Below, piece after piece: positions 23,539 to 31,949 of a stretch of 41,410 nucleotides of DNA. The translations under genes were made by a program, and so were the position numbers. Below the pieces are notes generated by a model that was not told where the DNA came from, did not search any database, and saw only the letters and a list, made by a program, of their open reading frames with translations. Numbering within the stretch: position 1 is the first letter of the stretch; every line of letters begins with the position of its first letter. The stretch is from Alphaproteobacteria bacterium. GTDB lineage: Bacteria > Pseudomonadota > Alphaproteobacteria > Caulobacterales > Maricaulaceae. The stretch is taken from contig JAJRSJ010000068.1 of the NCBI GenBank assembly GCA_024278855.1, positions 1-41,410 on the forward strand, written 5' to 3'.

Positions 23539-23879
23539 TATCCACCCGCTTTCGGCTTGTAATTACGTGCGCGCAACTCCTTCACTGCGCCGTCTAATGT
23601 CAATGTCCGCTCAACAGGTGTTGGCTGTAAATCCAACTGCTGCGTGGCCAATGTCCGCAAACGACCAGGGCGCGACAAATGCGCAAGCTCGGCACGCAAT
23701 ACATGTACGGCGTGTTTCTCATCGGCAAGGTTTTGCTCCAAAACTTCGACCTTGTGCTTAACAGCCAATGTTCTGGCTTTGAGTGAATATAAAACCACGA
23801 CCAATCCGACACCGATCAACATCAGCACAATCCAACCCAGTTTACTGGTGCGCGGCAGTACGGAACTCCGATATCTCAT
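23538..23879 (-). CDS. ftsL: Cell division protein FtsL
   Basis: FtsL is a small bitopic protein that works with FtsB and FtsQ to activate FtsWI. The 113-residue product has one membrane helix (about residues 13-34, LGWIVLMLIGVGLVVVLYSL). A periplasmic coiled coil (VKHKVEVLEQNLADEKHAVH) follows, then a conserved-type RAELAHLSRPGRLRTLA segment. Sequence conservation in this family is low, and the call rests on size, topology and the rsmH-ftsL-ftsI position. The ATG overlaps the rsmH stop as ATGA. Confidence 0.93.
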   Translation of the reverse strand: MRYRSSVLPRTSKLGWIVLMLIGVGLVVVLYSLKARTLAVKHKVEVLEQNLADEKHAVHVLRAELAHLSRPGRLRTLATQQLDLQPTPVERTLTLDGAVKELRARNYKPKAGG

Positions 23880-24862
23880 GGGATAAGCTCCTCAAGAACA
23901 TCAAGCCCAGGTATATTCGCCAACAGATTATCGTCCTGAGGCCAAGGTTTAGCATTTGTACGCACACCCGTGCGTAACCTGGCAGAACGGGCGCGCGGAT
24001 TTGCCCCAAGTTCGTCCTTGCCGGCACCGGTGCCGGCACGCTTTTGGAGTATGAACGACGGCTGGTTTTCATTGGCAGCTTGCGGCGGCAAATAGCGTGA
24101 ACCACCCTTTACCTCACCAGAGCGGCGGCGCAGAAACGATTTAACAATCCGGTCTTCCAGGGAATGGAAACTAACAACAACCAAACGACCGCCAGGCTTT
24201 AATATCCGCTCCGCCGCCAACAGGCCGCGCACCAGTTCGCCGAGCTCGTCATTGATAAAAATCCTCAACGCCTGAAACACCCGCGTCGCCGGATGGCGTT
24301 TACCGGATTGACCCAAAGCAGATGCGAGAATATTTGCAAGTGCGCCCGTGGTCTCAATCGGCTTTTCCTCCCGGACCCGGACAATAAAATCCGCACATCT
24401 TCGAGCCCGGCGTTCTTCGCCGTAGACTTTAAATATTCGCTCCAAGTCATTGCGGGACATATATTTTACTGCGTCCGACGCGCTCGGCCCCGCGCTTGGC
24501 ATGCGCATATCCAGAGGTCCGTCGCGCATGAAAGAAAACCCGCGTATATCCTCGTCCAACTGCATGGACGACACACCAATATCTAGCACAACACCGTCAA
24601 CCGGCACATTATTTGTGACCTGATCCAGTTTGGAAAATTCGGTACGCACAAACGAAAACTTCTCGCCAAATTCGGCCGCCAACCTTTCCGCATGGGGCCG
24701 AACCCGTGGGTCCCGGTCAAGACCGATAAGCTTGCAACTCGCGGATTGCAAAATAGCCGCACTATACCCGCCCGCGCCGAATGTGCCGTCAATATAGGTC
24801 TCACCGCTCGTCGGCAATATCGCCGCCAAAATTTCATCTAGCAATACGGGAATATGGCTCAT
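23876..24862 (-). CDS. rsmH: 16S rRNA (cytosine1402-N4)-methyltransferase RsmH
   Basis: RsmH (formerly MraW) methylates N4 of C1402 in 16S rRNA near the P site using SAM. The 328-residue product begins with SHIPVLLDEIL and has the SAM-binding YIDGTFGAGGYSAAIL. It also has DGVVLDIGVSSMQLD, GFSFMRDGPLDMRM and the C-terminal SFHSLEDRIVKSFL. All are family hallmarks. It overlaps both mraZ and ftsL as ATGA, as is typical at the head of the dcw cluster. Confidence 0.99.
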   Translation of the reverse strand: MSHIPVLLDEILAAILPTSGETYIDGTFGAGGYSAAILQSASCKLIGLDRDPRVRPHAERLAAEFGEKFSFVRTEFSKLDQVTNNVPVDGVVLDIGVSSMQLDEDIRGFSFMRDGPLDMRMPSAGPSASDAVKYMSRNDLERIFKVYGEERRARRCADFIVRVREEKPIETTGALANILASALGQSGKRHPATRVFQALRIFINDELGELVRGLLAAERILKPGGRLVVVSFHSLEDRIVKSFLRRRSGEVKGGSRYLPPQAANENQPSFILQKRAGTGAGKDELGANPRARSARLRTGVRTNAKPWPQDDNLLANIPGLDVLEELIP

Positions 24863-25365
24863 ACCTGCCCCCCGGAGCCAGGACTTCCAGGGTTTCCAGG
24901 GTTTCCAGGCTTGCCAACTGCACGAAGGCTATATTGGCCTTCCCGTGCCATCGCACGGGTAGCCTCTGCCTTGACTTCATGATCGTTCGTATTCCAAATT
25001 TCGAAACGGTTCCCCAATCCTACGAAGGTCACTTGCCCGTTGAGGCCAGCGCCAGCAGCCAAATCCTTGGGCAAGGACACCCGCCCATTACCGTCAAATG
25101 CCAAACGGCGACCTTCCGAAAATATCGTCCACTCAAACATATTCCGCACATCGTCATAAGGATCCGCATTATCAAGGAGTTCCTGATATGTCCGCATCAA
25201 AGCCATGCCACTAGCTTCAAGCCACCGCCCCCTCATGCTGGGCCAGACAACAATACCGTCAAAATTTCCAACAGACTTGTCCGCTGCGATGACTGCACGA
25301 AAATCCGCAGGCACGGAAACCCGTCCTTTGGCATCTAGCGCACTGGTGACACGTGACAAAAACAT
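24859..25365 (-). CDS. mraZ: Transcriptional regulator MraZ
   Basis: MraZ is a DNA-binding protein with two AbrB-like SpoVT folds that regulates its own dcw operon. From the ATG at 25363-25365 (preceded by GGGGGAACG as Shine-Dalgarno) the product is 168 residues. Each half contains the DXXXR-type motif: SALDAKGRVSVPADFR near the start and LAFDGNGRVSLPKDL in the middle. The C-terminus extends beyond the usual ~150 residues with a Gly-Asn-Pro/Gly-Ser-Pro tail. A longer frame to 25428 reads through the operator repeats and is rejected as a start. Confidence 0.96.
   Translation of the reverse strand: MFLSRVTSALDAKGRVSVPADFRAVIAADKSVGNFDGIVVWPSMRGRWLEASGMALMRTYQELLDNADPYDDVRNMFEWTIFSEGRRLAFDGNGRVSLPKDLAAGAGLNGQVTFVGLGNRFEIWNTNDHEVKAEATRAMAREGQYSLRAVGKPGNPGNPGSPGSGGQV
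24882..24908 (-). repeat. 9-bp tandem repeat encoding the GNP/GSP tail of MraZ
   Basis: Three 9-base units (GACTTCCAG, GGTTTCCAG, GGTTTCCAG on the plus strand) lie in tandem just inside the mraZ 3' end. They encode GNP-GNP-GSP on the minus strand, a short collagen-like disordered tail. The frame is preserved whatever the copy number. Confidence 0.85.
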
Positions 25366-25400
25366 ACGTTCCCCCGCAGCAGACCATTGCTGCACCCAAA

Positions 25401-25430
25401 GGGGATAGCATGGGACAGGATGGGACACAA
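25401..25430 (+). promoter_or_regulatory. Candidate MraZ operator: three 10-bp-spaced GGGA repeats
   Basis: GGGGATAGCA, TGGGACAGGA and TGGGACACAA follow one another exactly (25401-25410, 25411-25420, 25421-25430), 35 bp upstream of the mraZ ATG. This is a (T/G)GGGN box repeated with 5-base spacers, the arrangement described for MraZ-binding sites in E. coli. The boxes read on the strand opposite to mraZ. Binding by this MraZ is inferred. Confidence 0.6.
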
Positions 25431-25451
25431 TGCCAATTTATTGTTTTATTA

Positions 25452-25457
25452 AGTATA
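25452..25457 (-). promoter_or_regulatory. Possible -10 element of the mraZ promoter
   Basis: The minus strand reads TATACT here, in an A/T-rich stretch about 90 bp upstream of the mraZ ATG. Transcription from it would begin just upstream of the three GGGA boxes, so MraZ binding would fall in the initially transcribed region. No convincing -35 hexamer was found at 16-18 bases. Confidence 0.25.
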
Positions 25458-25593
25458 AATTCGAGTTTTTGCGCGAATTACCTCGATTTTTAAGAACGTA
25501 AATCGAACATGGTGATTGCTCTACTGCCGCCACCCAATATAGGGAGATGCTAAACAAATAGTTTCGATGTTTTCCCTACTGCACCTATTCGCC

Positions 25594-26541
25594 CTAGTGC
25601 ACGCGCTCATAGGGTTTTGCGACGGCGCGGACAAACCCCTCAACCGTTTCGTCCAACTTATAGCGCACTAGGTCTTTGCGGCGGAAGTTTTTGCGCGTAC
25701 CCAGTTTTCTCATCACCCGGCCAAGGGCGGCTTTCGCGACTTTTTCAGGGGCGGACGCATTGGCCCAGCTTGGATTACGTCCATATTTACGCCGCAACAC
25801 ACCGTTGGCAAACATACCCGCATTGGTAAAAGCACTGCGTCTGGTGGAAAATTCCATCACCATTGAGACACAAAATGTGACATTTTCGACGCGGTGCGGC
25901 GAGCGGTGCGGCCAAGTGACCATCTCGCCGCCGTGTAAATCCGCGCCCGCAATAACGGCAAACGCATCCATGTCATAGCTAAACGGCATATCTTCGTCGA
26001 CTTCACCAAGCACGATACTTTCATAGGCAATGTCCGGCAGAAAATCTTGCGTTTTTGGATATACCCAAGCCTTCTTGTGCCCGCGAATGTGCCACAAATG
26101 CGTCATGGTCGGGTCAGAATGATAGGGGGTGGCCGCACTTGCTGACGAGATCAAAATCCCGCCCCGGCAATTGCGCCGGTCCGCGTTTTTTCCGGTATGG
26201 CCTTCCAATTCTTCATGTAACTGATCCAGAATTTTGCTATATTCTGGCCTCTGGTTCATGGCTTCGCGTACATTGATCCAGACCTTGGCAGATGATTTGG
26301 CCGCCTTGATCATGGTGGCCCCGTCCGCACCGCTAAAATCAACCGTTACTGGTTGGTGCGGATAATCTGGATCGTCCGGTAAATGCTGAAAATCAATTAA
26401 ATGGTTTGGATGCTCGTCCAGCAGTTTCGCCAAAGCCGCGTCCGTAAACAAACCCGTTTCGTTCATGGCATGTTTGACCACCATGACCTGCTTGCCATAA
26501 TTAACCCGGTTTTCTTCTGTCCAATTTTGAATAAGTTGCAT
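25594..26541 (-). CDS. JmjC/cupin-like Fe(II)/2-oxoglutarate oxygenase-like protein
   Basis: From the ATG at 26539-26541 the product is 315 residues. This start has GGAG six bases upstream; an ATG four codons earlier is the alternative. The centre has a JmjC/cupin_8-type core: YHSDP with H141-x-D143 as iron ligands, a Lys-containing HIRGHKKAWVYP strand that would bind 2-oxoglutarate, and a distal His in WPHRSPHRVEN (about H216). The N-terminal 120 residues are of unknown role, and the C-terminus is basic. Such proteins hydroxylate proteins or small molecules, and the substrate here is unknown. It is divergent from ccoN and upstream of, but same-strand as, mraZ. Confidence 0.65.
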   Translation of the reverse strand: MQLIQNWTEENRVNYGKQVMVVKHAMNETGLFTDAALAKLLDEHPNHLIDFQHLPDDPDYPHQPVTVDFSGADGATMIKAAKSSAKVWINVREAMNQRPEYSKILDQLHEELEGHTGKNADRRNCRGGILISSASAATPYHSDPTMTHLWHIRGHKKAWVYPKTQDFLPDIAYESIVLGEVDEDMPFSYDMDAFAVIAGADLHGGEMVTWPHRSPHRVENVTFCVSMVMEFSTRRSAFTNAGMFANGVLRRKYGRNPSWANASAPEKVAKAALGRVMRKLGTRKNFRRKDLVRYKLDETVEGFVRAVAKPYERVH

Positions 26542-26595
26542 GTCTATCTCCATTATACCCGTTAGATTTACACCTCAGGGCTTGTACTTTTTCCA

Positions 26596-26610
26596 AGAGT
26601 GAAACACTCT
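26596..26610. promoter_or_regulatory. Inverted repeat in the oxygenase-ccoN divergent region
   Basis: AGAGTG-AAA-CACTCT is a perfect 6-bp inverted repeat about 55 bp upstream of the oxygenase gene start. There is no T tract, so an operator is more likely than a terminator. The rest of the 288-bp divergent region is A/T-rich and shows no TTGAT-N4-ATCAA FNR/FixK box on inspection. Confidence 0.3.
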
Positions 26611-26721
26611 CATAAATGTCCTAATATTCATGCAATTATGCCGCCCAAACGACAGGGTGTGCGGACTTGTCGCAGGCTAGGGTACGCAATAGGCAGTGAC
26701 AAACCATAGTATTTTTTCCAT

Positions 26722-26749
26722 TTTACGATTTGCAATTATGTGCTAGTAT
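26722..26749 (+). promoter_or_regulatory. Possible ccoN promoter
   Basis: TTTACG (26722-26727) and TAGTAT (26744-26749) are spaced by 16 bases, about 80 bp upstream of the ccoN start. They resemble a weak sigma70-type promoter. A direct repeat TGCAATTATG overlaps this region (26731-26740), with another copy exactly 100 bp upstream (26631-26640). The assignment is tentative. Confidence 0.2.
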
Positions 26750-26829
26750 CTATTTGCTTTAGAATCTGTTTATCTGGATTTATTGCAAAGAGAATTAAAA
26801 AACGGGAATTAAAAACAGGGGGGACCTTT

Positions 26830-28536
26830 GTGTCTAATAATGTGTCTGAAAATTCGTCGATTATAAAAAGAGCCAACGGGGCGATTATACCTATTGGTTT
26901 GATTTGCATCCTGGGCTTTGTTTGGGCCGTTATGGTTGCCGCACGCGGGGTTGACCCGGTGATCAAACCCCATGCCTATATGTATATTTTCGCCTTTGCC
27001 TTGGCCATATTTGCGCTAGTCTACGGCGTGACCAAAGACAAATTTGTCTATAACCCTTATGAATATGATGACAGTGTTATCAAGGCGGGTGTCATTGCCA
27101 CAATTTTTTGGGGCGTTGCCGGCATGTTGGTCGGCGTGATCATCGCGCTACAATTGGCTTTCCCGCAATTATTATACTCTATAAACCTTGACTGGCTCAA
27201 CTTTGGCCGTTTGCGCCCCTTGCATACTTCGGGGGTTATTTTCGGGTTTGGCGGCAATGCCTTGTTGGCGACTTCGTTTTATGTGGTTCAACGCACTAGC
27301 CGCACCAGGTTGGCCGGCGGCATGTGGCCGTGGTTTGTGTTTTGGGGCTATCAATTATTTCTGGTTATTGCCGGCACTGGCTACCTCATGGGTATCACCC
27401 ACGGCAAAGAATACGCCGAACCTGAATGGTATGTGGATATTTGGCTGACCATTGTCTGGGTGGCTTATCTAAGCATATTCATGATGACCTTGGTCAAGCG
27501 TAAAGAAAGGCACATCTATGTGGCCAACTGGTTCTATCTGTCATTTATTGTCACAGTCGCCTTGTTGCATATTGTCAACAACCTAGCCTTACCCGTAGAC
27601 TGGCTTGGGGCTAAAAGTTATTCCCTGTCCAGCGGCGTGCAAAGCGCCATGACCCAGTGGTGGTACGGTCATAATGCGGTTGGGTTGTTCCTAACTACCG
27701 GTTTTTTGGGCATGATGTATTATTTCATTCCCAAACGTGCCGAGCGTCCAGTCTATTCCTACCGCCTGTCGATCGTGCATTTCTGGACTGTGATTTTCAT
27801 CTATATCTGGGCCGGACCACATCACTTACACTTTACCGCTTTGCCGCAATGGACGCAAACATTGGGCATGGTATTCTCAATCATGTTGTGGATGCCAAGT
27901 TGGGGCGGCATGATTAACGGCCTGATGACCTTATCGGGCGCATGGGATAAATTACGCACCGATCCGGTTTTGCGTATGCTGGCCGTGTCCGTGGCGTTTT
28001 ACGGCATGGCGACCTTTGAAGGCCCGCTTATGTCCATTCGCACCGTCAATGCGCTGTCGCATTATACCGACTGGACGATCGGCCATGTCCATGCGGGCGC
28101 TCTTGGTTGGAACGGTCTGGTGACATTTGGTGCGCTATATTGTCTGGTGCCGTGGCTGTGGAAGAAAAAACAAATGTATAGCGTGCGTATGGTAGAATGG
28201 CATTTCTGGTTATCGACCATTGGTATCTTGTTCTATATTACCGCCATGTGGGTGTCGGGGATTATGCAAGGCCTGATGTGGCGTGCTTATACCGACTTTG
28301 GTTTCTTGGAGTATTCCTTCATCGAAACCGTCAAAGCCATGCACCCCTATTATGTAATCCGGGCGCTCGGCGGAACATTGTTCATGTTGGGTATGTTCCT
28401 GATGGCATGGAATGTCTGGTTAACCGTCAAAGGCAAGGGCGATGCCCACGCCCTCGGCGACGATACCCCGCCAGCGAAAAAACCGTCCGTATCGGCAATC
28501 CCTGAATTGGCGCATAACCTGAAACAAGGAGCATAG
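26830..28536 (+). CDS. ccoN: cbb3-type cytochrome c oxidase subunit I CcoN
   Basis: CcoN is the catalytic heme-copper subunit of the high-affinity cbb3 oxidase, reducing O2 and pumping protons. Family motifs are present: [20 protein letters not shown] (heme b His), [23 protein letters not shown] (CuB region), [16 protein letters not shown] and [16 protein letters not shown] (heme ligands). From the GTG at 26830, preceded by a GGGGGGAC Shine-Dalgarno, the product is 568 residues. It has two additional N-terminal membrane helices before the core. An upstream in-frame ATG at 26740 has no ribosome site and was rejected. The next gene starts three bases past the stop. Confidence 0.97.
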   Translation: MSNNVSENSSIIKRANGAIIPIGLICILGFVWAVMVAARGVDPVIKPHAYMYIFAFALAIFALVYGVTKDKFVYNPYEYDDSVIKAGVIATIFWGVAGMLVGVIIALQLAFPQLLYSINLDWLNFGRLRPLHTSGVIFGFGGNALLATSFYVVQRTSRTRLAGGMWPWFVFWGYQLFLVIAGTGYLMGITHGKEYAEPEWYVDIWLTIVWVAYLSIFMMTLVKRKERHIYVANWFYLSFIVTVALLHIVNNLALPVDWLGAKSYSLSSGVQSAMTQWWYGHNAVGLFLTTGFLGMMYYFIPKRAERPVYSYRLSIVHFWTVIFIYIWAGPHHLHFTALPQWTQTLGMVFSIMLWMPSWGGMINGLMTLSGAWDKLRTDPVLRMLAVSVAFYGMATFEGPLMSIRTVNALSHYTDWTIGHVHAGALGWNGLVTFGALYCLVPWLWKKKQMYSVRMVEWHFWLSTIGILFYITAMWVSGIMQGLMWRAYTDFGFLEYSFIETVKAMHPYYVIRALGGTLFMLGMFLMAWNVWLTVKGKGDAHALGDDTPPAKKPSVSAIPELAHNLKQGA

Positions 28537-28538
28537 TG

Positions 28539-29270
28539 ATGAATAGTCTTCATGATTTTATGGAAAAACGCGCCTTTGCCCTGATGGTCGGCATTCTTTT
28601 GACCGTCATGGTTGGCGGTATCGTGCAAATTGCGCCCTTGTATTATATAGACAGTACCATTGAGGAAGTGGACGGTATGCGCCCCTACTCCCCGTTGGAA
28701 TTGGCCGGACAGGATATATATGTGCGCGAGGGCTGTTATACATGTCATTCGCAAATGATCCGCCCCTTGCGCGACGAGATTGAACGCTATGGTCATTATT
28801 CTCTGGCCGCGGAAAGCATGTATGACAGGCCGTTTCTTTGGGGTTCCAAACGAACCGGGCCAGATCTGGCCCGGGTTGGCGGTAAATACACCGATGATTG
28901 GCACGTTATGCATATGAGTGAGCCGCGCAAAGCCGTACCAGACTCGGTCATGCCGCCCTACGCATTTTTGGCGACCACCAAACTTAACTACGCTAATTTT
29001 GGCGCTCATCTAAAAGCTCAAAAAGCCTTGCGCGTCCCCTACACCGACGAAATGGTTCGACTTGCCGCGTCCGATATAGAGACCCAGGTCAATCCAGACG
29101 CCGATGACGTTGACGCATTTTTGGCCCGTTACCCAAAAGCCCAGGTGCGCAATTTCGACGGACAGGCTGATATCACGGAAATGGATGCCATTATCGCCTA
29201 TATGCAAATCCTTGGCACACTGGTGGATTTTGACGAGTACGAAGCCAATATCAAAGACAATTCTAGATAG
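28539..29270 (+). CDS. ccoO: cbb3 oxidase monoheme subunit II CcoO
   Basis: CcoO is the membrane-anchored monoheme cytochrome c that feeds electrons to CcoN. From the ATG at 28539 the product is 243 residues. It has an N-terminal membrane helix (about 12-32) and one heme c site, C66-Y-T-C69-H70, followed by the family sequence SQMIRPLRDEIERYG. The axial Met lies in a segment such as DSVMPPYAFL. AAGGAG sits eight bases before the ATG. The preceding GTG (28536) overlaps the ccoN stop and is the alternative start. Confidence 0.98.
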   Translation: MNSLHDFMEKRAFALMVGILLTVMVGGIVQIAPLYYIDSTIEEVDGMRPYSPLELAGQDIYVREGCYTCHSQMIRPLRDEIERYGHYSLAAESMYDRPFLWGSKRTGPDLARVGGKYTDDWHVMHMSEPRKAVPDSVMPPYAFLATTKLNYANFGAHLKAQKALRVPYTDEMVRLAASDIETQVNPDADDVDAFLARYPKAQVRNFDGQADITEMDAIIAYMQILGTLVDFDEYEANIKDNSR

Positions 29271-29285
29271 AAGGACGCCAACGCA

Positions 29286-29474
29286 ATGGAATATGAACAA
29301 ATAGCATTTTTAGCGAAATATGGCGGCACGCTATTTTTCTTTGTATTTTTCCTGTGTGTGCTTGCCTATGTGTTTTGGCCAGGCGGCGGCAAACGGGCCA
29401 AAGAAGCCGCAGACGTGCTGTTTCACGATGACCACCCCATAGTTGACGCTACCAAAAATGAGGAACAATCATGA
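29286..29474 (+). CDS. ccoQ: cbb3 oxidase small subunit CcoQ
   Basis: CcoQ (FixQ) is a small single-helix protein that stabilises the cbb3 complex. The 62-residue product has one hydrophobic segment at about residues 14-32 followed by FWPGGGKRAKEAA, typical of the family, and an acidic tail. It lies between ccoO and ccoP and overlaps ccoP as ATGA. Confidence 0.93.
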   Translation: MEYEQIAFLAKYGGTLFFFVFFLCVLAYVFWPGGGKRAKEAADVLFHDDHPIVDATKNEEQS

Positions 29475-30343
29475 GCGACAATAAAAATATTGACCAACAT
29501 ACTGGAACCGAAACAACCGACCATGAATGGGACGGTGTTAAAGAACTGAACACGCCAATGCCTAAATGGTGGATTGGTATTTTTTATATCAGTATTTTAT
29601 GGGCCGTAGGCTACGCCGTCGCCATGCCCGCCATTCCGCTCCTCAACGGCTATACCAAAGGCCTGTTTGGTTGGTCTGACCGGGTTAAAGTCGCCGAAGC
29701 AATCGACGAAATGCACGCGGAACGGGCCGTAAATGCGCAAGCTCTCATCGGCGCTGGCATCACGCAAATTGAAAACAATCCTGAACTGCTGCGTTTCGCT
29801 ACCGAGCAAGGCAAAGCCTTGTTTGGGGATAATTGCGAAACCTGTCACGGCAAGCGCGGCCTGGGTGTTGTTGGCTATCCCAATCTTAATGACGACATTT
29901 GGATTTGGGGCGGCAGTTTTGACGAGATCAAATACTCAATCAATTACGGCATTCGCGCCGCCCATGACGACACCCGCCTCAGCACCATGATGGCCTATGG
30001 CCGCGACGAAATTCTGGAACCAAAGCAAATTGACGATCTTGTGCAATATGTGTTGCAACTTTCCGGGCAAACTTCGGACGGGGCCGCTTCCATGCGCGGC
30101 GCGACTTTGTTTGCTGAAAACTGCACGAGTTGTCACGCAGTGGACGGCACAGGCTCTCGCGAAAACGGCGCGCCCAATTTGACCGATGCAGAATGGCTCT
30201 ACGCTGGTGATGCAAAAACCGTGCGGGCCTCTATTTTTGATGGCCGAAATGGTGTCATGCCCAATTGGAATGAGCGTTTGCGCGAAGAACAAATTGCGGC
30301 GCTAACTTTTTATGTCCACTCAGACCTAGGCGGCGGCGAGTAA
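29471..30343 (+). CDS. ccoP: cbb3 oxidase diheme subunit III CcoP
   Basis: CcoP is the diheme cytochrome c that accepts electrons from soluble cytochromes. The 290-residue protein begins with the cytoplasmic DHEWDGVKELNTPMPKWW segment, which is characteristic of CcoP. A membrane region follows (about 34-58), then two heme c sites: C122-E-T-C125-H126 and C218-T-S-C221-H222. A Met-containing segment after each (STMMAYG, GVMPNWNE) supplies the axial ligands. It starts inside the end of ccoQ. Confidence 0.98.
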   Translation: MSDNKNIDQHTGTETTDHEWDGVKELNTPMPKWWIGIFYISILWAVGYAVAMPAIPLLNGYTKGLFGWSDRVKVAEAIDEMHAERAVNAQALIGAGITQIENNPELLRFATEQGKALFGDNCETCHGKRGLGVVGYPNLNDDIWIWGGSFDEIKYSINYGIRAAHDDTRLSTMMAYGRDEILEPKQIDDLVQYVLQLSGQTSDGAASMRGATLFAENCTSCHAVDGTGSRENGAPNLTDAEWLYAGDAKTVRASIFDGRNGVMPNWNERLREEQIAALTFYVHSDLGGGE

Positions 30344-30409
30344 ATCTGATACATAAGGGGCCTAATACAGGCCTCAGCTATCTGGCCGTACCGAGAATGG
30401 AACCCCCAA

Positions 30410-31926
30410 ATGTCTGAAAGCGACAAAAAACGCAACCGTCGTGAAGCCGCCCCCGGAATTAAAAAATCCCGTTGGAAAGCCGTTACCACATCAACGAAAT
30501 CCAATACGGACAGCCTGTATAAAACCAGAACGAAAATATTCCCAAAGCGCATCCAAGGCACTTTTAGACGCATAAAATGGATTGCCCTGATTATCATGTT
30601 GGCTATCTATTATTTCGTGCCGTTCATCCGTTGGGACCGCGGGCCGGGTGCGCCTGACCAAGCCGTGCTTATTGATTTTGTCAATGCGCGGTTTTATTTT
30701 TTCTTTATCGAAATTTGGCCCCAGGAAGTCTATTATATTACGGGATTGTTGATTTTTGCGGCCATTGCGCTGTTTTTGGCATCTGCCTTGTTTGGGCGTT
30801 TGTGGTGCGGTTTTGCCTGCCCGCAAACCATATGGACGGATCTGTTCATTGAAGTCGAGCGTTTGTTTGAAGGCGACCGCAATGCCCGTATCAAATTGGA
30901 AAAATCCAAATGGACAGCCTCGAAAATCCTTAAAAAAACTGGAAAACATATTGTCTGGATATTTATCGCCATGGCGACTGGTGGGGCGTGGATCTTGTAT
31001 TTTCACGACGCGCCAGATGTGCTTTCGCATTTCTTTACGGGCGGTTCGCCCTTAACGGCCTATGTGTTTGTTGCTATGCTCACAGCCTCAACATATTTAC
31101 TGGCCGGATTTATGCGCGAACAGGTCTGTATCTATATGTGCCCTTGGCCACGTATCCAGGCGGCTATGACCGATGTTGAAGCCTTAAACGTCACCTACCG
31201 CAGCGATAGGGGTGAGCCGCGCGGCCCGCACAAAAAGGGGCGACATGGGAAGGTCGGGGCGATTGTATAGATTGCCGTCAATGTATCGCCGTTTGCCCGA
31301 CCGGCATTGATATTCGCGACGGGCTGCAACTTGAATGTATCGGTTGTTCACTCTGTATCGACGCTTGGGACGCAATCATGAAGAAAGTCGGACGCCCCAC
31401 AGGCCTGATTGGCTATGATACAGACGAGAATATAACCCGCCGCTTAGACGGAAAGAAAAGCCGCTACCGCCCCATACGGGCGCGCACAATTGCCTATACA
31501 ATCATATTACTGGCGGTAGGGGCCGTGATGTTATGGGGCATGACCCATCGTTCGGTACTAGACATGAATGTGCTACGTGACCGTATCCCCAACTATGTAC
31601 GTTTGTCTGATGGGTCAGTGCGCAATGGTTATACGGTTAAAATCCTCAACAAAAGACCGGAAACCCGAAAATTAAAATTGGAAGTCACAGGCTTTGATAA
31701 CAATAAGAGCGGGATAGATATTTCCGTCGTTGGCTTGAAAAAACAAGACGGTTTTTTCATTTTGGAAGTGCCGGCAGATGAGACCTGGAACTATAAAATA
31801 TATATCGCCCTTACTGATACCAGTCACCTTTCCCTGCGCGAGGACTTTGCCTTTAAGCTCACTGATATGGGCGACGGCGAAACCACGCAAACACCGAGCC
31901 TATTTGTTACAGGTCAAGAAAAATAA
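30410..31926 (+). CDS. ccoG: cbb3 oxidase accessory ferredoxin CcoG (FixG/RdxA), frameshifted
   Basis: CcoG is a polyferredoxin membrane protein implicated in Cu(II) reduction for cbb3 assembly. The first frame (30410-31270) encodes membrane helices, the conserved RLWCGFACPQTIWTDLF, and runs to HKKG. The remaining protein is in the -1 frame: a CIDCRQCIAVCPTG cluster motif, CIGCSLCIDAW, one more helix and an Ig-like C-terminal domain. One extra base in the A5G4 run at 31230-31239 joins them into 505 residues, the normal family length. In the second iron-sulfur motif the last expected Cys is Trp (TGG). ccoH follows after 23 bases. Confidence 0.92.
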
Positions 31927-31949
31927 CATCCCAGTACAGGAATAAAAAC

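Noticed and set aside
24859-25428. Longer mraZ starting at 25428
   Set aside because: The extra 21 codons read through the GGGA operator repeats. The ATG at 25365 has a strong Shine-Dalgarno and begins at the conserved MraZ N-terminus.
28350-29009. 219-residue minus-strand frame over ccoN/ccoO
   Set aside because: It lies antisense to conserved oxidase subunits and has no recognisable domain.
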